From: Mesocentrotus franciscanus
Lineage: Eukaryota > Echinodermata > Echinoidea > Camarodonta > Strongylocentrotidae
DNA length: 64,000 nt
Direction of reading: 5' to 3'
Assembly: GCA_037976565.1 (NCBI GenBank)
Contig: CP137680.1
Location: 28,662,873-28,726,872 of the forward strand
Of this stretch, positions 58,779 through 64,000 are shown piece by piece. The notes below the pieces were generated by a model. The model was not told where the DNA came from. It was given only the letters and a program-made list of their open reading frames with translations, and did no database searches. The position numbers were made by a program, and so were the translations under genes. The first letter of the stretch is position 1, and each line of letters starts with the position of its first letter.

Positions 58779-60591
58779 CTGATGAAACAAACAACTCAGC
58801 AAAGAGAATTAGACTAAAAGTAAACTCACACAAGAAATACGGGCTCATTCGGCATTTCTGCAGTATGTTCGGCAACGTGTTAATGAAAAGGTTTTCATGT
58901 TGCTTCGAAGGATTAATGTTCTCCAGGGGGCCGCCACCGGCACGTGTAGAGTGCGTCATCATACATCCATCGACAGATCCTAACCGGTTTAATCTTCGTC
59001 CTGTGTACGTTGCAGAGATAACGGATTATCAACCGAACAGTCTTCATTACTGAAATACATACTACATCAACAACACCCAACAACATTTTAACCTGAAATC
59101 GTTGTGCAGATCCCCCGTCCCTCCCCCGTCCCGTATTCCAGTTAATCTCCACTTGTCCCGGCTGCAGCCATGGATGTCAGTTTCGACCGAATAAACATCA
59201 AAATACAACATTTCATCTGGATCGCAAGAATCTATCAGAAATAATCCCTCGTATATCCAGAGCATAGATTGACGATATGCATGAGTGTGGCAAGTGGACA
59301 TGGTTTCAAGAACTTTCCGGATGCCTGAATCGCACCGAACGAGAGCGCCCATATATTATCAAGCTATTTTTCTAGATGATGTTATAACCATTTTTCTTAC
59401 TATCGCTGCCTGTTTAGCTGTAGGTTTAATGGTAGTTTCGATGAGTAGTTTAGTTCTCGTATCGACCAACAAATGGCCTAAAAACAGTGGTCCTTTTTCT
59501 GAAAAAAATCGCCTGGTGTTGCCGTTGCTATCGTTAAGGCAATGCCGAAAAAATTACTTTTCTGTCATGTCAACTGTTTCGTTTACCACGAGTGTTTAAC
59601 ATATCGGGGGAAACTCAAATACTGCTTTCGGGTTCTCAGACTGTTAATTTTATTGTTGTATATCTCTTGTTATGAATGACACTTCGTACCACGTGATTTG
59701 GTAATGATGGATCTTAAAGCTGCTGTAAACCTGCCATATAACTTTCGTCCTCTTTTCTGTATTATAGTAATTTTTGTATAACTTTCCTTAGGGAGATAGT
59801 CCCTCTTTCATTTTCACGTAGACAGTGTATGGATGCATGAGGTATATTTAGAAGAAAACTGTCTAATTATTACAAAGCTGCAGAATGATAGAAAATCATT
59901 TGTTTTGGGTGTAATCGTATATGTTAAGAATCTATTGGCAAATGATGTAGTAAGAAGCTTGGACCATCGAGATTTCCTTCAGAGATCTGGTCCACTTTAT
60001 CAAACTTTTCTATTGCGATGTAGAAAGCTAACAAAGCCGGGCAAAGTGCAATATTATGGACTGAAACATCTAAACCATGCTAAGTATTCACTCTTTTGAT
60101 AGAAATAGTGTTTAGAAATAGCGGTAAAATATATATACATCTTGGTGCGCATCTCCAATATGTGCACACATTACATGTATATCATATATTTGTATTATAC
60201 TATTTGTCACAATAATTGTAATGCACCCTTTCTAATCTTGTACAGAGCTCATTATATATAAAGGATCTTTTTTCAATTTTCAAAAAAAATTATGAATTTT
60301 TGTTTTGTTTTGTTCAAGTGGGAGTTTGCATTTATACCATGCAATCGTCATGTCATTCAAAATGGCGTCCATTCTTTTTTTGCGCAGAGATTTTCAATAC
60401 AGTAACTCTGAGGCGCCAATATGGTGAAAGCAAACGTATGGGCACCATTGTTTGATGCATGATCATACGAACCCCATGAATTATTTAAATCTCTTAGATT
60501 TTTGATTTTCGCGTTTATGAGAATGTAGTTTAAGATATATATATATTGTCTTGCTCATTGTATTCAGTTCTCTTTTGTTTTCTTGGTACCT

Positions 60592-60597
60592 AATAAA
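60592..60597 (+). terminator. Candidate poly(A) signal of gene 2
   Basis: AATAAA followed within 20-50 nt by T- and GT-rich DNA (tgtttctttgtcttcg). Would give a 3' UTR of about 1.8 kb after 58778. Small open frames at 59285-59599 and 59833-60099 fall in this UTR and have no coding character. Confidence 0.45.
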
Positions 60598-60759
60598 TTG
60601 TTTTATTTCATTTCAATTACAAGTGCGATGTTTCTTTGTCTTCGTCTGAAATATTGTAAACATTGAATACTCTAGGTGATTAAGTGTAATTGCATGGCCA
60701 TGTTGGCTGAAAATGTTCAATCATTCCCCCTTTCCTCCTCCCTCTCTGTATCCTTCTCT

Positions 60760-61000
60760 CACTCACTCACACACACTCACACATGCACGCACACGCACAG
60801 AGACAGAGAGAAGAAGAAAGACTCACACGCCCACGCACACACACGCACACGCACACAGACATAGAAGAAGAAAAAGTCACACGCACACACACAACAACAC
60901 GCACATACACAGAGGCACGGAGAAGAAAGACTCACACACACTCACACACGCGCGCACACGCACAGAGAGAAGAAGAAAGACTCACACGCACACACACATT
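60760..61000. repeat. (CA)n-rich compound repeat
   Basis: Repeated cacacgcacac units alternate with agagagaagaagaaagactc blocks about five times, so it is a higher-order tandem pattern of roughly 50 bp. Downstream of the gene 2 poly(A) candidate. Confidence 0.9.
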
Positions 61001-61079
61001 TTACTCTTGCTTCTTTCTTTGTGTACTCTCACCCTCCCTCTGTTTTAATATTTATCTAGATTACTTTATTCATTCACAG

Positions 61080-61657
61080 TGCTCTCTCTCTCTCTTTCTT
61101 CCTTGTCCATTCTCCCCCTTTCTATCTCCTACTGATCTTTATTTGTGTCTAGTTGTATATTCTGCCTCTATGTATAATGTTGCTCCATCTTGACAGTTCT
61201 TAATTTCTTTCTAATCTATTCCCTCGTTGTTTCTCTCTCTCCCTCTCTCCGCTCACTCCATGCCTCTATTTCTTTCTCTCTCTTTCTCAACTCTGAGTTT
61301 TCTATTTCTGTACCAATTCTGTTTTTCTTACCTTTTTCCTTATCTCTCTAGTTCCGTTCTTTATTTATCCACCTCTTTTTTTCTCTCTCATTCTCTCCAT
61401 ATTACATTATCCCATTCTCCCTTTCTTCCCTTCCCTCTTTCCCCAAGTTTCTCCCTTCCTCTTTTTCTACCTCTATTCTCTTTAGTGTTTCCTGTTTGTT
61501 TCTGTCCCGCTTCTCAGCTCTTACTCCCTTCCTCTTCCTCTTCTTCTTTTTCTTCTTCTTCTTCTTCTTCTTTTTCCTCTCTTTCTTCTTCTTCATTTTC
61601 TCCTTCGTCTTCTTCTTCATTGATTTTCTTCTTCTTTTTCTTTCTTCGTCTTCCATT
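61080..61657. repeat. Polypyrimidine tract with (CTT)n
   Basis: About 570 bp of strongly biased C/T on the plus strand, densest from 61530 as CTT/CTTT repeats. Apparent open frames rich in Ser/Leu/Phe or Lys/Glu are artefacts. Confidence 0.9.
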
Positions 61658-61659
61658 CA

Positions 61660-64000
61660 ATCTAACAAAGATATAATTTACATTTATATACCGAACCGTC
61701 ATCACACCACGAATGCATTTTATATTGCCTTGGAAAGGGAGGGGGATGGATCCAAACAGACAAATTAAAAACAAATATTTCTAAATTATATTTTGTCGGT
61801 ATTTTTTCATTACATTAGTAACATTTTGAATGACAGTATGTTTCGGATTAGTCCCAACATTTGCAGTTAACCCTTTCAGAATATGAGGTGTCGGGGCGGA
61901 GGTTATGTCATTGCTAATGATTCGTCCATAAACAGAGGGAAACTATACATTTTCCCTTAGTATCATAACACGCTCACTCCTCCCATAACAGAAAAAAGAT
62001 AAATCCATGAAAATATTTTTGATGAATTAATTAAAGATAACATTACACGATGAAACAGACACAAATGAAATCAATATCAGTGCAATGACCGTGAAATATA
62101 ATACGTTCGAAATTTATTTTTCAAGAAAACAATATAATTCACACAATCAGCTCAAAAAGGGGTAATATTCAACCCATTTTCAAGCATACAAGACTCATTC
62201 ATCGCACTCAGTTCAATCAGGTTTGGTCTTTACATATCCTACTCAGAATACTAATTCCTATCCAATAAATGCAATCCATAAGTGCTCCTTCTAGAGATCT
62301 ATGATCTAACTACATAAGTGAAAGTGATGATATATTAACAGAACCACATTGGTATAGCTACACCACTATGGGATTATATGAAATAATTATACTATTAAGT
62401 GACATTTTCAAATAGAAGAGGCAATGATGGATTCTAACAATAAAATGCACGGACAATTTTTACCGTTTGCGCAAGAAATTGGAAAATTATTCTACCGGTA
62501 ACTTAATATCGTAATCATAATTATATAGATAATAAACGTTTTGAAAACTCAATCAAAGAGTATAAAATTGATATAATTTTCTCCCGGGCAAAAATTTAGT
62601 AAAATGTATTTCTTGAAAGCTAACCTCATTGTATAATGAGCATGCTGGAATTGTGTAAACTCGATCAAAGTTTATAACTCTGTCATTGTAATAAAACGGA
62701 GTATGATTATTCTGAATAACCAAAACAGTGATGAATTTAATGATACGAGATTCACTTTAATATTATAGTCTATAACAAATGCAAACTTCATTATATACTT
62801 TCAAATACATTCAACCCATTATGATTTGATCTACGACATCATAAATCGATGTTTTTACTCAAAAGAAATCGCCTGAATACTTGAACGATTCATGGTATAC
62901 AGCAATCCCTAATGTCTTATGTGTGGAATGCTTTGGGGAAAGAAACAGCAAATGATACAACTATATACAAATAAAAACAAACTAGCTATATAAGCAGTGA
63001 AACCAAAATTATATGTAGACATAACACGGAATAATAGTTATTGCTCATTATCCATAAATAGACATTTTAGATGAATATGTTGTAGCTTTGTAAACTGTTT
63101 ATTTACAATATTCTCACTAAAATAGTTCAAATGATACATAATTACACTATTTATACATTAACTGTATGGTGTAGAATACAATAACCCTCAACGTTTACAA
63201 TTTCATTAAATGAAGTCTAACTCTACTGTTAAAAATGATTTGTATAAAAGCTAATTGTAAGTTTCTCTCATTAAATTAAACTGTTTGCTTTGAACGTCTG
63301 TTCTATTATTTGGTTTATGGATTAATCTTTTTGGCCAGTCTGGAATCTGGCACATTTACATAGAGGGGTACCTGCAAAGCTTTATACCCAGGGCTTTATA
63401 ATATGTGGCCAAAGTGAACGTGTAGGGGTGCGTGCCAATCTTATAAAGGCATTTATGAGATTTGAGAGAGAGAGAGAGAGAAAAGGAGATAGATAGAGGG
63501 AGAGAGATAGGAGATAGAGATATATGGAAAGGATAATTGTATGGGTTCGTGATTACTTAACGTATTCTTATTCATGAAAAACTCAACGAGAAATCAAATG
63601 GTGTCTGTTTTCACTCACCTTGAGTAATAAGAAGAAAGATACAGATAACAAAATATTATTACAGCAAAAATTTAAAAAAACCCCAGCTATTCCTATTTCA
63701 TTTTTTGTTCATCCTATAATAGCATGTATTGATTCAGCTATCTACAGTATATAAATATATAAACGTTAACTCTGAGTTGGAACACAAATTAGAATAATGG
63801 GAGGGTGATTCATTCCAAATCATCATATATAATAATCCTCTAAACACACCAACCACCCGAAAATGAGCTAAAATTTAAAAAAAAAATCATATCATTTAAT
63901 TAAATCATATATCAGCTAGCTTTGATTACGGCAGGTTATCAAAAACGGATCATGTGAAATGAATGTACCAGTCTGGACGTCCCAATATCATCATTCCACC
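61660..64000. other. AT-rich intergenic end, no gene seen
   Basis: No long open frame, exon-like segment or recognisable element apart from a short GA run at about 63463-63482. Confidence 0.7.

Noticed and set aside
59285..59599. 104-codon frame with a hydrophobic stretch
   Set aside because: Lies in the gene 2 3' UTR; looks like chance despite a membrane-like segment.
61227..61676. 149-codon Ser/Leu/Phe-rich frame
   Set aside because: Polypyrimidine tract translation.

Overview
This is animal nuclear DNA. It is AT-rich, has long introns with canonical GT/AG boundaries, and is crowded with GA/CA/AT microsatellites, tRNA-derived SINEs, worn LINE 3' ends and short non-autonomous DNA transposons. 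The repeat style and the proteins suggest a marine deuterostome invertebrate, most likely an echinoderm and perhaps a sea urchin. That assignment is inference; no species marker was identified. A run of exactly 500 N (54976-55475) shows the window comes from a draft scaffold.

Two protein-coding genes can be supported, both on the + strand. Gene 1 (3312-29254) consists of 18 consecutive coding exons, in frame throughout, of a soluble epoxide hydrolase homologue (EPHX2 family). It has an N-terminal HAD phosphatase domain followed by a C-terminal alpha/beta-hydrolase domain. Its first exon(s), carrying HAD motif I, lie upstream of the window or were not recognised. HAD motifs II-IV are intact. 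In the hydrolase domain the nucleophile Asp, the charge-relay Asp, the catalytic His and the HGFP oxyanion motif are all substituted. The gene therefore reads as an intact, probably expressed protein with a dead epoxide-hydrolase half. This is the most interesting observation in the window.

Gene 2 (51951-about 60620) encodes a small (about 176 aa), highly charged protein with a Glu/Lys-rich N-terminus, a basic Arg/Lys/Trp patch and a C-terminal coiled coil. I do not recognise its family. An assembly gap lies in its second coding intron.

The rest is introns and roughly 22.7 kb of intergenic DNA (29255-51950). Recognisable elements include a 888-bp hAT-like element with a perfect 8-bp target duplication (43931-44818), a 212-bp hAT-like MITE (46016-46227), a 263-bp TTA-flanked TIR element (5770-6032), TTAA-flanked elements (21445-22011, 28184-28723 and a looser one at 6061-6638), and long-arm fold-back elements (26889-27177, 34171-34451). 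There are also tRNA-headed SINEs, three degraded LINE 3' ends (34.8-35.2, 36.7-37.2 and 39.5-41.0 kb), a six-copy 50-bp satellite (30974-31270), and a pair of related repeats (1-189 and 32265-32488) whose inner 95-bp segment lies in opposite orientations. The last 2.3 kb is AT-rich and shows no gene.
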